From ATZT02 sp038145175 (GTDB lineage: Bacteria > Actinomycetota > Actinomycetes > S36-B12 > UBA5976), in assembly GCA_038145175.1 (NCBI GenBank), contig JAYQPE010000001.1, positions 124,001 through 188,000 on the forward strand: a stretch of 64,000 nucleotides of DNA, written 5' to 3'. Below the pieces are notes generated by a model. It was given only the letters and a program-made list of their open reading frames with translations. It was not told the DNA's origin and did no database searches. Shown here one piece after another: positions 9,471-16,783 of the stretch (its first letter is position 1; each line of letters starts with the position of its first letter). The position numbers were made by a program, and so were the translations under genes.

Positions 9471-9929
9471 TTGTTCTGGCAATATTTGATCCTTTTCAAT
9501 ACCTCAATATATGCAATTATTCTTGCAGGCATCGATTATAAAACTCAATTACTACCTAATAAATGGATTCTATCTTTAATTATTAGTAATTTATTACTGA
9601 TATTTTTTACTGATAATTTTTCGTTATTAAAACTAATTTCTACCATTGTTCAATCATTTTTAATTTTTCTATTTTATTTGATTGTGTATTTTCTATCCAA
9701 AAAGACTTTTGGATTAGGTGATGTTAAATATAGTTTTGCCCTAAGTTTGCCACTTCTATATTTCTATAGTTTTAACCAAATAATTTCACTTCATATATCA
9801 GCATTTATCCTAGGAGGCATATTTTCAATCTATTTAATTGTTTTCAAATCTTTTAAGTCAAATCAAGCAATTGCATTTGGACCCTTTATGACAATTGCAT
9901 ATTTTTTATTTCTTGTGCTTAATTTATAG
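9471..9929 (+). CDS. A24-family prepilin (type IV) leader peptidase, minimal form
   Basis: Integral membrane aspartic protease of 152 aa, very hydrophobic, with about five or six transmembrane helices. The two catalytic aspartates are visible: D22 in IDYKTQLLPN and D84 in the GLGDVK motif (81-86). The N-terminal methyltransferase domain of full-length PilD is missing, as in TadV-like and other actinobacterial versions. It starts at TTG (9471) after GAGGA. It sits between aroE and aroC as in other Actinobacteria; no pilin, secretion ATPase or tad gene is present in this window, so its substrate must be encoded elsewhere or may be lost. Confidence 0.85.
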   Translation: MFWQYLILFNTSIYAIILAGIDYKTQLLPNKWILSLIISNLLLIFFTDNFSLLKLISTIVQSFLIFLFYLIVYFLSKKTFGLGDVKYSFALSLPLLYFYSFNQIISLHISAFILGGIFSIYLIVFKSFKSNQAIAFGPFMTIAYFLFLVLNL

Positions 9930-9972
9930 GGTGATGCAAAACCAGAAGAGATAATAATGAAACAATAGTTGT

Positions 9973-11151
9973 ATGCTTCGTTGGTTAACTGCAGGTGAAT
10001 CTCATGGCCCGGCACTTATTGCCACAATTGATGGCCTGCCTTCAGGTATTAAAATAACTTCGCAAGAAATTCAAGATGAACTTGCCAGAAGAAGACTGGG
10101 AGTTGGCAGAGGCGCAAGACAAAAATTTGAAAAAGATGAATTAGAAATTTTAGGTGGCATTAGGCATGGGGTTTCAATAGGTGCTCCAATTGCAATAAAA
10201 ATTAATAACTCTGAATGGCCTAAATGGCAAGAAGTTATGTCTGCAGATCCTGTGGCTGAAGAAGTTCTTAAAGATTTAGCAAGAAATGCACCACTTACAA
10301 AACCTCGACCAGGACATGCCGATCTTGTTGGAATGCAAAAGTATGACTTTGATGATGCAAGACCAGTTTTAGAAAGAGCAAGTGCACGAGAAACAGCAGC
10401 CAGAGTTGCATTAGGTTCTGTTGCGAAAAAATTTCTTAAACAAGTATCAGATGTCGAAATATTAAGTCATGTTGTGCAACTTGGTTTAGTTAAAGCTCCA
10501 GAAGATTTATATCCAGAACCAGGAAGCTTAAATAAGATTGATGAAGATCCAGCACGCTGTTTTGATTCTGAAACAAGTAAAAAAATGCAAGCAGAAGTTG
10601 AATCTGCACATAAAGATGGCGATACCCTTGGTGGCGTTGTTGAAGTACTGGTTTATAACTTGCCACCAGGACTTGGTTCATATGTGCAACATGATCGAAA
10701 AATTGACGCCAAACTTGCCTTCGCACTTATGAGTATTCAAGCAATCAAAGGTGTTGAAATAGGGGATGGTTTTACAACAGCTTCAAGACGTGGATCGAAA
10801 GCACACGATGAAATAGTTAAAACTGAAAATGGAATTAAACGTTTAACTCATCGTGCAGGTGGAACTGAAGGTGGAATGACAACAGGAGAGTTGTTAAGAG
10901 TAAGAGCTGCCATGAAACCTATTTCAACCGTTCCAAAAGCTTTGCAAACCATTGACACGAAAACCGGTGAAGTTGCCAAAGCTCATAATCAAAGATCAGA
11001 CGTGTGCGCAGTTCCTGCAGCAGGAGTTATTGCTGAATCAATGGTTTCCCTAGTTCTTGCTGAAGCATTCTTGGATAAATTTGGGGGAGATAGTGTAAAT
11101 GAAACCAAAAGAAATATTAAAAACTATTTAGAAAATTTAAAGGTTTACTAA
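9973..11151 (+). CDS. aroC: Chorismate synthase
   Basis: FMN-dependent final step of the shikimate pathway (EPSP to chorismate). The 392 aa carry GESHGP (8-13), RHGVSIGAPI, RPGHADL, the signature RASARETAARVA and a C-terminal RSDVCAVPAAGV region. The length is normal for the actinobacterial type. It is 2 bp before aroK, so the block aroC-aroK-aroB-aroQ is one transcription unit. A four-codon ORF (ATG AAA CAA TAG, 9957-9968) with an AGAAGAG ribosome-like site ends 4 nt before the ATG and may couple initiation. Confidence 0.97.
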   Translation: MLRWLTAGESHGPALIATIDGLPSGIKITSQEIQDELARRRLGVGRGARQKFEKDELEILGGIRHGVSIGAPIAIKINNSEWPKWQEVMSADPVAEEVLKDLARNAPLTKPRPGHADLVGMQKYDFDDARPVLERASARETAARVALGSVAKKFLKQVSDVEILSHVVQLGLVKAPEDLYPEPGSLNKIDEDPARCFDSETSKKMQAEVESAHKDGDTLGGVVEVLVYNLPPGLGSYVQHDRKIDAKLAFALMSIQAIKGVEIGDGFTTASRRGSKAHDEIVKTENGIKRLTHRAGGTEGGMTTGELLRVRAAMKPISTVPKALQTIDTKTGEVAKAHNQRSDVCAVPAAGVIAESMVSLVLAEAFLDKFGGDSVNETKRNIKNYLENLKVY

Positions 11152-11153
11152 GA

Positions 11154-11663
11154 ATGTCTCCCCGTTTAATTTTTGTGGGAGCTCCCGGTTCAGGGAAAAC
11201 AACCATAGGTAAAAAAGTATCTGAAAAACTTGGTCTTGAATTTATAGATATTGATCAAGAAATTGAAATGGATGAAAAAATAAGTATTTCTGAAATATTT
11301 GTCCAAAAAGGTGAGGACCACTTTAGAAAACTGGAAAAAGAAAAAATTGCCAAATTACTTAATGAATTTGACGGAGTTTTATCTTTAGGTGGTGGAGCGG
11401 TGTTAAATCAAGAAACTAGACAAGCTTTATCTATTGCTCCAGTAGTTTGGTTAACAGTTTCTGCTCAAGAGGCAAGTAATCGAGTAGGCCTTGGCGCTTC
11501 AAGACCTGTTTTGATGGGAAATGTTAGATCTAAATTAGTAAAACTATTAGAAGAGCGCACCCCAATGTATGAAGAAGTGGCAGACTGGCAAATTGATACC
11601 ACTGACAAAAGTATTGAAGAGGTCGTTAATGAAGTTCTATTGCAAACAAGTGAGGTTAACTAG
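11154..11663 (+). CDS. aroK: Shikimate kinase
   Basis: ATP-dependent phosphorylation of shikimate, step five of the pathway. The 169 aa contain Walker A GAPGSGKT (9-16), the substrate aspartates in IDID (31-34), an FRKLEKE stretch and the GGGAVL loop (79-84). The adenine-binding R of ASRPVL is present. It directly abuts aroB with no spacer (TAG followed by ATG), so translation of the two is probably coupled. Confidence 0.95.
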   Translation: MSPRLIFVGAPGSGKTTIGKKVSEKLGLEFIDIDQEIEMDEKISISEIFVQKGEDHFRKLEKEKIAKLLNEFDGVLSLGGGAVLNQETRQALSIAPVVWLTVSAQEASNRVGLGASRPVLMGNVRSKLVKLLEERTPMYEEVADWQIDTTDKSIEEVVNEVLLQTSEVN

Positions 11664-12755
11664 ATGAGTTTGCATAAAACAATAATTGTTAAAGGTGATC
11701 TCGATTATCAGGTGCAAGTTGGCTTTGATTTACTAGATAATTTGAATGAAAATTTACCGCAAAATGTAGACAAAGTTGCCTTAATTTTTCCAAAAGAAGT
11801 GTCAAAAATTGCTAAGAAAGTTCAAAAGCAGTTATTAAAACTTTCTTACAGGGTTGTTGAAATCAAAATTCCAAGTTCAGAAAATGCTAAAAACATAAAG
11901 ACAGTTGAAAAGTGTTGGGATATTTTGGGTAAAAATAAATTTTCTCGCACAGATTTAATAATTGGAATCGGTGGAGGTGCCACTACTGATTTAGCAGGAT
12001 TTGTTGCTGCAACTTGGCTTCGGGGAATTAAATTCATAAGTATTCCAACGACCCTTTTGGGCATGGTTGATGCTGCTGTGGGTGGCAAAACTGGGATTAA
12101 CTCTAAAGCCGGTAAAAATCTAATTGGATCATTTCATAACCCATCTTTTGTCTTGTGCGACATCGAATCATTAAAAACTTTGAAAAAACATGATTTCTCT
12201 ACAGGTATGGCTGAAGTCATTAAATGTGGATTTATTCAAGACCCACAGATTTTAGAAATTATTGAAAAATATCCTGACGAATGTAAAACTTTTGAAGGTA
12301 TTGAAATTCCTGAATTAATAACTCGTTCCATTCAAGTTAAAGCAGATGTTGTGGGTAAAGATTTTAAAGAAACTTCAAGTTCAAAAACGGGTAGAGAAAT
12401 TCTTAATTACGGCCACACTTTGGGTCATGCCATAGAAAAAATTGAAAACTACAAATGGAGACATGGAGATGCTGTTTCTATCGGCATGATTTATGCTGCA
12501 GAATTAGCTCTTGCTCAAGGTTTATTGAAAAAAGATGTGGTTCAACGCCATCGAGATGTTGTAGATATTTTCAAACTTCCTACAACTTATAAGAAAAAAA
12601 ACTTCAAAAAACTGATTGAAATTATGGCCATTGATAAAAAATCTAGATCTGGAAGGTTAAGATTTGTAGTGCTAGAAGATATTGCAAAACCAACAAGACT
12701 AGAAAATCCAACTTTTAAAGTCTTAAACCAAGCATGGGAGAAGATTTCTAAATGA
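11664..12755 (+). CDS. aroB: 3-dehydroquinate synthase
   Basis: NAD- and metal-dependent cyclisation of DAHP to 3-dehydroquinate, step two of the shikimate route. The 363 aa show the NAD/glycine-rich GIGGGATTDLAGFVA, PTTLLGMVDAAVGGKTGIN, the metal ligand region MAEVIKCGFI, and NYGHTLGHAIE with the zinc histidines. All core motifs are intact. The stop overlaps the aroQ start by 4 nt (ATGA). The DAHP synthase (aroG/aroF) and EPSP synthase (aroA) needed to complete the pathway are not in this window. Confidence 0.96.
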   Translation: MSLHKTIIVKGDLDYQVQVGFDLLDNLNENLPQNVDKVALIFPKEVSKIAKKVQKQLLKLSYRVVEIKIPSSENAKNIKTVEKCWDILGKNKFSRTDLIIGIGGGATTDLAGFVAATWLRGIKFISIPTTLLGMVDAAVGGKTGINSKAGKNLIGSFHNPSFVLCDIESLKTLKKHDFSTGMAEVIKCGFIQDPQILEIIEKYPDECKTFEGIEIPELITRSIQVKADVVGKDFKETSSSKTGREILNYGHTLGHAIEKIENYKWRHGDAVSIGMIYAAELALAQGLLKKDVVQRHRDVVDIFKLPTTYKKKNFKKLIEIMAIDKKSRSGRLRFVVLEDIAKPTRLENPTFKVLNQAWEKISK

Positions 12756-13189
12756 AAGTCTTAGTACTTAATGGACCAAACTTGCAAAGACTTGGCACCA
12801 GAGAACCTGAAATTTATGGTACTGATACTTTTGAAGATTTAAAAAATTCTTGCCTTAGTTTTGGAAAAAATCTTGGATTTGAAATCGATTTTCGACAAAC
12901 AGATGATGAGGCAACAATTATTAAATGGCTGCACGAAGCAGCAGATCACAAATTTCCTGTAGTAATTAATCCTGCAGCTTTTACTCATTACAGTTATGCC
13001 TTAAGAGATGCAGCAAGTATGAAAACTGCACCTTTAATTGAAGTTCATATTTCAAATCCAAATGCCAGAGAAGAATTTAGACACTTTTCAGTTTTAGCAG
13101 GAGTTGCTGATGGGGCTATTGCAGGTTTTGGAATAGAAAGTTATCACCTTGCCTTAACAGCATTAAAAAATAAATTAAATAATGCCTGA
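12752..13189 (+). CDS. aroQ: Type II 3-dehydroquinate dehydratase
   Basis: Dehydrates 3-dehydroquinate to 3-dehydroshikimate (step three). The 145 aa are typical for the type II dodecameric enzyme. The lid and catalytic Tyr lie in LGTREPEIYG (Y22), the substrate-binding segment is VINPAAFTHYSYALRDA, and the catalytic His is in EVHISNPNAREEFRHFS (H99). It overlaps aroB by 4 nt and the downstream M24 peptidase by 8 nt, the tightest stretch of the aro cluster. Confidence 0.95.
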   Translation: MKVLVLNGPNLQRLGTREPEIYGTDTFEDLKNSCLSFGKNLGFEIDFRQTDDEATIIKWLHEAADHKFPVVINPAAFTHYSYALRDAASMKTAPLIEVHISNPNAREEFRHFSVLAGVADGAIAGFGIESYHLALTALKNKLNNA

Positions 13190-14258
13190 TTTTTTGCAAC
13201 GTCGAAATAAATTAAGAGAAATTTTTTTATCCAGTTCTAATGCCGCATTGTTTTATGATGCAGTAAGTATTCGATACTTAAGTGGCTTTTCTGGTTCAAA
13301 TGCGGCACTCTTAATTGGAAGTGAAGCAATAGATGATTTATTACTTACCGATGAAAGATATACAAAGCGGGCTAAAGATGAAGCAGAAGGCATAAAAATT
13401 GAAATTAATAGAGACTTTGCTTCCATAATTAAAAGAGAAGTAACTAGATTAAATCTTGCAAAAATTGCAATAGATCCAAAGCTATTAACTTTTTATCAAG
13501 CAGAATTTATACAAAAAGATTTAAATCTTGAATTTGTTAAATTTAAAGATTTTTTAAGTCCTTTAAGAATGATCAAAGATGAATACGAGATAAAACAAAT
13601 CAAAAAAGCATGCGCCATCACCGCTGATACTTTGTGGTTTTTAATTAATGATTTAAGACCTGGAATGAATGAAAAACAGATCGCAAGACTTTTACAAGAA
13701 GGATTTTTAAAACGAGGAGCAGATGGACTTGCGTTTAATTCCATCGTGGCAAGTGGACTAAATAGTGCTACACCTCATCATGAACCAACAAATCGCATAA
13801 TAGAACGAGGCGATATGGTGACAATTGATTGCGGTGCACTAGTAAATGGCTACCACGCAGATATGACTAGAACAGTTTTTATTGGAACTTGTGCTGATTG
13901 GCAAAAAGAAATTTATGATGCTGTCATGCAAGCGCAAAATTTAGGTAGAAAAAAATTAAAAGTAGGAGTAAGTGCAGAAGAAGTAGATAAAGAATGTAGA
14001 AGTTATATCGAAAAAGCTAACTTTGGCTCTTATTTCGTGCACGGCACAGGACATGGTGTTGGATTAGAAATACACGAACCCATGTTTTTAGCAAAAGAGG
14101 TCAAGACTAAACTTTCGATAGGAAATTGTGTAACCGTTGAACCAGGAATATATCTACCTGAAAAAGGTGGAGTAAGAATCGAAGACACTTGCTTGGTCAC
14201 AGATGGTGAAGCAGAAGTTTTAACCCCAGGATCTCACGAAATAATTTGTGTGGCATAA
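13182..14258 (+). CDS. M24 metallopeptidase, Xaa-Pro aminopeptidase/dipeptidase type
   Basis: Creatinase-fold peptidase of 358 aa that removes an N-terminal residue before proline or cleaves Xaa-Pro dipeptides. All five metal ligands are present: D206, D217 (GYHADMTR), H281 (HGTGHGVGLEIHEP), E310 (VEPGIYLP) and E324 (RIEDT). The N-terminal creatinase domain starts with YLSGFSGSNAALL. Its position just before efp is a widespread bacterial arrangement, which links proline peptide turnover to polyproline translation by neighbourhood. I cannot choose between PepP and PepQ names from sequence alone. Confidence 0.93.
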   Translation: MPDFLQRRNKLREIFLSSSNAALFYDAVSIRYLSGFSGSNAALLIGSEAIDDLLLTDERYTKRAKDEAEGIKIEINRDFASIIKREVTRLNLAKIAIDPKLLTFYQAEFIQKDLNLEFVKFKDFLSPLRMIKDEYEIKQIKKACAITADTLWFLINDLRPGMNEKQIARLLQEGFLKRGADGLAFNSIVASGLNSATPHHEPTNRIIERGDMVTIDCGALVNGYHADMTRTVFIGTCADWQKEIYDAVMQAQNLGRKKLKVGVSAEEVDKECRSYIEKANFGSYFVHGTGHGVGLEIHEPMFLAKEVKTKLSIGNCVTVEPGIYLPEKGGVRIEDTCLVTDGEAEVLTPGSHEIICVA

Positions 14259-14284
14259 AAGAAAGCAACTAGGAGTAATTTAAC

Positions 14285-14842
14285 GTGGCAACAACCAATG
14301 ACTTAAAAAATGGCATGGTTTTAAATATTGATGGGCAATTATGGAATGTGATTGATTTTCAACACGTAAAACCCGGCAAAGGCGGCGCTTTTGTTAGAAC
14401 TAAATTAAAAAATATTTTAAGCGGCAAAGTTGTAGATCGAACCTTTAACGCTGGGGTAAAAGTAGAAACAGCACAAGTTGATAAACGAGATATGCAATAT
14501 CTATATAGAGATGGAGATGGCTGGGTATTTATGGATACATCTAGCTATGACCAAATAACTATCAGCAATGCAACAGTTGGCGATGCAGCAAATTACATGT
14601 TAGAAAATCAAGAAGTAATGGTTGCAATGCATGAAGGAAACCCTTTATATATTGAAATGCCAGCAAACGTGGAATTAACTATTGAATACACAGAACCAGG
14701 TTTACAAGGGGATAGATCAAATGCAGGAAGTAAGTCTGCAAAATTAGAAACTGGTTATGAAATTCAAGTTCCACTTTTTATTAACCAAGGAGAAAAAGTA
14801 CGAGTAGACACTCGTGACGGTTCTTATCTTGGCAGAGCTTAA
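14285..14842 (+). CDS. efp: Translation elongation factor P
   Basis: Ribosome-bound factor that rescues stalling at proline runs. The 185 aa match the three-domain family, including the C-terminal signature YEIQVPLFINQGEKVRVDTRDGSY. The tip of domain I reads KPGKGGAF with Lys32 in the modified position. Unmodified actinobacterial EF-Ps carry a closely similar PGKGP loop; here the last residue is Gly. No EF-P modification enzyme gene is nearby. The start is GTG after AGGAG. nusB follows after 8 bp. Confidence 0.96.
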   Translation: MATTNDLKNGMVLNIDGQLWNVIDFQHVKPGKGGAFVRTKLKNILSGKVVDRTFNAGVKVETAQVDKRDMQYLYRDGDGWVFMDTSSYDQITISNATVGDAANYMLENQEVMVAMHEGNPLYIEMPANVELTIEYTEPGLQGDRSNAGSKSAKLETGYEIQVPLFINQGEKVRVDTRDGSYLGRA

Positions 14843-14850
14843 ATAATTTA

Positions 14851-15234
14851 ATGAGCGCTAGAAGTAAGGCAAGAAAAAGAGCACTTGATGCAATTTTTCA
14901 AGCTGATTTAAATAATAAACCAATTATTGAAATACAAGACGAAAGTGATGTTGAAGATAAGAAATATTCAGATATTTTAATAAATGGAATAAAAGAGAAT
15001 CAAACTCAAATTGATTCATTAATTTCTGATTCGATAACAAATTGGACTATAGATCGAATCCCAAGAGTTGATAAAAATATTCTTCGAGTGGCAGTTTATG
15101 AACTTTTATTTCAAAAAGATGTTCCTATAAACGTAGTTATAAGTGAAGCTGTAAAACTTGCCGAGGAACTTTCCACTGATGATTCTGCTTCATTTGTTAA
15201 TGGAACTTTGGCAAATATAAGCAAAAAAATTTGA
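14851..15234 (+). CDS. nusB: Transcription antitermination factor NusB
   Basis: Small helical RNA-binding protein that, with NusE/S10, forms rRNA antitermination complexes. The 127 aa begin with the family ARSKARKRALDAIFQADL and contain the C-terminal IPRVDKNILRVAVYELLF and SFVNGTLANISKKI segments. It ends the 15 kb co-directional run. Its stop lies 4 bp from the 3' end of a tRNA on the opposite strand. The pyrimidine operon (pyrR-carB) that commonly follows nusB in larger Actinobacteria is not here. Confidence 0.94.
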   Translation: MSARSKARKRALDAIFQADLNNKPIIEIQDESDVEDKKYSDILINGIKENQTQIDSLISDSITNWTIDRIPRVDKNILRVAVYELLFQKDVPINVVISEAVKLAEELSTDDSASFVNGTLANISKKI

Positions 15235-15238
15235 AAAG

Positions 15239-15312
15239 TGCCCCGGGTGAGATTCGAACTCACACCGGTACGAGTTTGAGTCGTATGCCTCTGCCAGTTG
15301 GGCTACCGGGGC
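15239..15312 (-). tRNA. tRNA-Leu(CAA), class I-like short variable loop
   Basis: On the minus strand the sequence folds as a complete cloverleaf of 74 nt: a seven-pair acceptor stem (GCCCCGG with CCGGGGC), anticodon stem UACGA/UCGUA, loop CUCAAAC giving anticodon CAA (codon UUG), T arm GUGAG-UUCGAAU-CUCAC and discriminator A73. No CCA is encoded. The variable region is only about five bases (CCGGU), whereas ordinary tRNA-Leu has a long variable arm. A T-rich stretch follows the 3' end. Confidence 0.88.
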
Positions 15313-15378
15313 GAAAAACAACAATTTAACTATTTAACTCTACGACACATTATTTATAAAAAGATCTTTCGCCTAGGC

Positions 15379-15384
15379 TATAAC
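15379..15384 (+). promoter_or_regulatory. Putative -10 box of pdtaR (leaderless)
   Basis: TATAAC ends 7 nt before the pdtaR ATG, which places transcription start at or next to the start codon. No clear -35 element is seen. No Shine-Dalgarno sequence precedes the gene, which fits a leaderless mRNA. Confidence 0.35.
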
Positions 15385-15391
15385 CACACTT

Positions 15392-15973
15392 ATGAGTACA
15401 AAGTTAAAAGTTGTCGTTGCTGAAGACGAAGCATTAATTCGACTTGATTTAGTAGAAATGCTTATCGAGTCTGGCTATGAAGTTGTTGGTCAAGCTGGTG
15501 ATGGATTTAAGGCAATCGAATTAACTGAAAAATTTAAACCAGATTTAGTTATTATGGATATAAAGATGCCAAAATTAGACGGCATTTCGGCTGCCGAAAA
15601 AATTGCTTCTAATCGAATTTGCCCAGTAGTGATCTTGACTGCTTTTTCCCAAAAAGATTTGGTTGAAAAAGCAAGAGATGCAGGTGCTATGGCTTACTTA
15701 ACTAAACCATTTTCCATGGATGAATTAATTCCTGCCATAGAAATAGCTGTGTCAAGATTCCAAGAAATTAAGCAATTGGATAGTGAAATTAAAGATTTAC
15801 AAGAGCAACTTAAAGCTAGAAAAGCAATTGATCAAGCAAAAGCCTTGTTGATAAAACATTTAAAATTAACAGAACCTGAGGCTTTTAAATGGATGCAAAA
15901 AACCGCGATGGATAAAAGACGTTCCATGCTTGATGTTGCAACATTAATAATTGAGGAATATAAAAACCGCTAG
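15392..15973 (+). CDS. pdtaR: Two-component response regulator with ANTAR RNA-binding output
   Basis: 193 aa: N-terminal receiver domain with acidic pocket AEDEA (10-14), phospho-acceptor D56 (VIMDIKMP), and a conserved Lys in YLTKPFS; then a short coiled coil and a C-terminal ANTAR domain (about 130-190, ARKAIDQAKALL and the aromatic/Ala pattern FKWMQKTAMDKRR). ANTAR proteins bind twin-hexaloop RNAs to prevent termination. The Actinobacteria-wide family partner is the PdtaS histidine kinase, not present here. The stop codon TAG is embedded in a CTAG shared with the stop of upp on the opposite strand. Confidence 0.93.
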   Translation: MSTKLKVVVAEDEALIRLDLVEMLIESGYEVVGQAGDGFKAIELTEKFKPDLVIMDIKMPKLDGISAAEKIASNRICPVVILTAFSQKDLVEKARDAGAMAYLTKPFSMDELIPAIEIAVSRFQEIKQLDSEIKDLQEQLKARKAIDQAKALLIKHLKLTEPEAFKWMQKTAMDKRRSMLDVATLIIEEYKNR

Positions 15974-15982
15974 TCAGCGGTT
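15961..15982 (-). terminator. Intrinsic terminator of upp inside the 3' end of pdtaR
   Basis: Arms AACCGC (15965-15970) and GCGGTT (15977-15982) form a six-pair hairpin with a six-base loop. In the minus-strand direction it is followed by a TTTTTAT tract, giving a small Rho-independent terminator for upp. The loop and stem contain both convergent stop codons. Confidence 0.6.
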
Positions 15983-16608
15983 CCAAATAATCGATCTCCT
16001 GCATCTCCCAAGCCTGGCACAATATAGCCCTGCTCGTTTAATTTTTCATCTAAACCAGCACAAACAACTTTTATATTGACACTTTTTCCAAATGACTCTT
16101 CCAGTTTTTTTAATCCTTCTGGTGCCGCCAAAAGACAAATTGCCACTACATCTTTAGCTCCACGATCAATTAACAATTTAATAGCAGCAACTAATGTCCC
16201 ACCTGTTGCAAGCATTGGATCTAATACAAATACTTGTCTATTTTTTATTTCCCCAGGAATTCTTTCAGCATAAGTTGAAGGTTGAAGAGTTTCTTCATTT
16301 CTAACCATTCCCAAGAATCCAACTTCTGCTGCTGGTAAAATACGCATCATTCCATCCAACATTCCAAGTCCAGCTCTTAAAATTGGAACAACTAAAGGCT
16401 TTGGTTCTGCAATTTCATAACCTTTTGTTCTGGTAATTGGAGTTTCAACAGTTTTTTCAATTACATTTAAATTTCTTGTTGCCTCATAAGATAAAAGTGT
16501 TACAAGTTCTTCAACTAAGTGACGAAAAATTAAAGAATCTGTATTTTTATCTCTTAAAAGTGTTAATTTGGCCGAGACCAGCGGATGGTCCAGAATCACT
16601 GTTTCCAT
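15970..16608 (-). CDS. upp: Uracil phosphoribosyltransferase
   Basis: Pyrimidine salvage: uracil plus PRPP to UMP. The 212 aa are full length. Motifs are VPILRAGLGMLDGMM, the PRPP loop VFVLDPMLATGGT (Asp-Pro-Met-Leu-Ala-Thr-Gly-Gly), and the C-terminal uracil-binding YIVPGLGDAGDRLFGTAD. It is convergent with pdtaR, sharing CTAG as both stops. A TATTGT box 7 nt before the ATG (minus strand) suggests a leaderless transcript. Confidence 0.97.
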   Translation of the reverse strand: METVILDHPLVSAKLTLLRDKNTDSLIFRHLVEELVTLLSYEATRNLNVIEKTVETPITRTKGYEIAEPKPLVVPILRAGLGMLDGMMRILPAAEVGFLGMVRNEETLQPSTYAERIPGEIKNRQVFVLDPMLATGGTLVAAIKLLIDRGAKDVVAICLLAAPEGLKKLEESFGKSVNIKVVCAGLDEKLNEQGYIVPGLGDAGDRLFGTAD

Positions 16609-16615
16609 GCATCAG

Positions 16616-16621
16616 ACAATA
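16616..16621 (-). promoter_or_regulatory. Putative -10 box of upp (leaderless)
   Basis: On the minus strand TATTGT lies 7 nt upstream of the upp ATG. No ribosome-binding sequence is seen. The -35 region is not recognisable. Confidence 0.3.
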
Positions 16622-16680
16622 TCTATATGAGCCCTTTGTGAGGACTTATTGCCTACTGGTGTCAGGGGTCACATCCAAAT

Positions 16681-16709
16681 TTGAACACAAAATGAACCTC
16701 AGGTATCCT
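16681..16709 (+). promoter_or_regulatory. Putative sigma-70 type promoter of livKHMGF
   Basis: TTGAAC (16681-16686), a 17-nt spacer and TATCCT (16704-16709). It matches the housekeeping consensus at spacing and at four of six bases in each hexamer. It predicts transcription start near 16716, about 68 nt before the livK ATG, immediately before a stem-loop. It lies in the longest gene-free gap of the window (16609-16783). Confidence 0.45.
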
Positions 16710-16718
16710 CAAAGGAAA

Positions 16719-16755
16719 CACAGAATGATGTATGCATTCATCATGTATTTCTGTG
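16719..16755 (+). promoter_or_regulatory. Leader stem-loop upstream of livK
   Basis: Outer arms CACAGAA (16719-16725) and TTCTGTG (16749-16755) pair perfectly. Inner arms TGATG (16726-16730) and CATCA (16739-16743) form a second stem with an 8-nt loop, leaving a 5-nt bulge. It falls at the predicted 5' end of the mRNA, 19 nt before the AAAGAGGA ribosome site. It could protect the transcript 5' end or control livK; as DNA it could also be an operator. Confidence 0.45.
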
Positions 16756-16783
16756 CCCTAGGGAAAAACAAGAAAGAGGAAGA

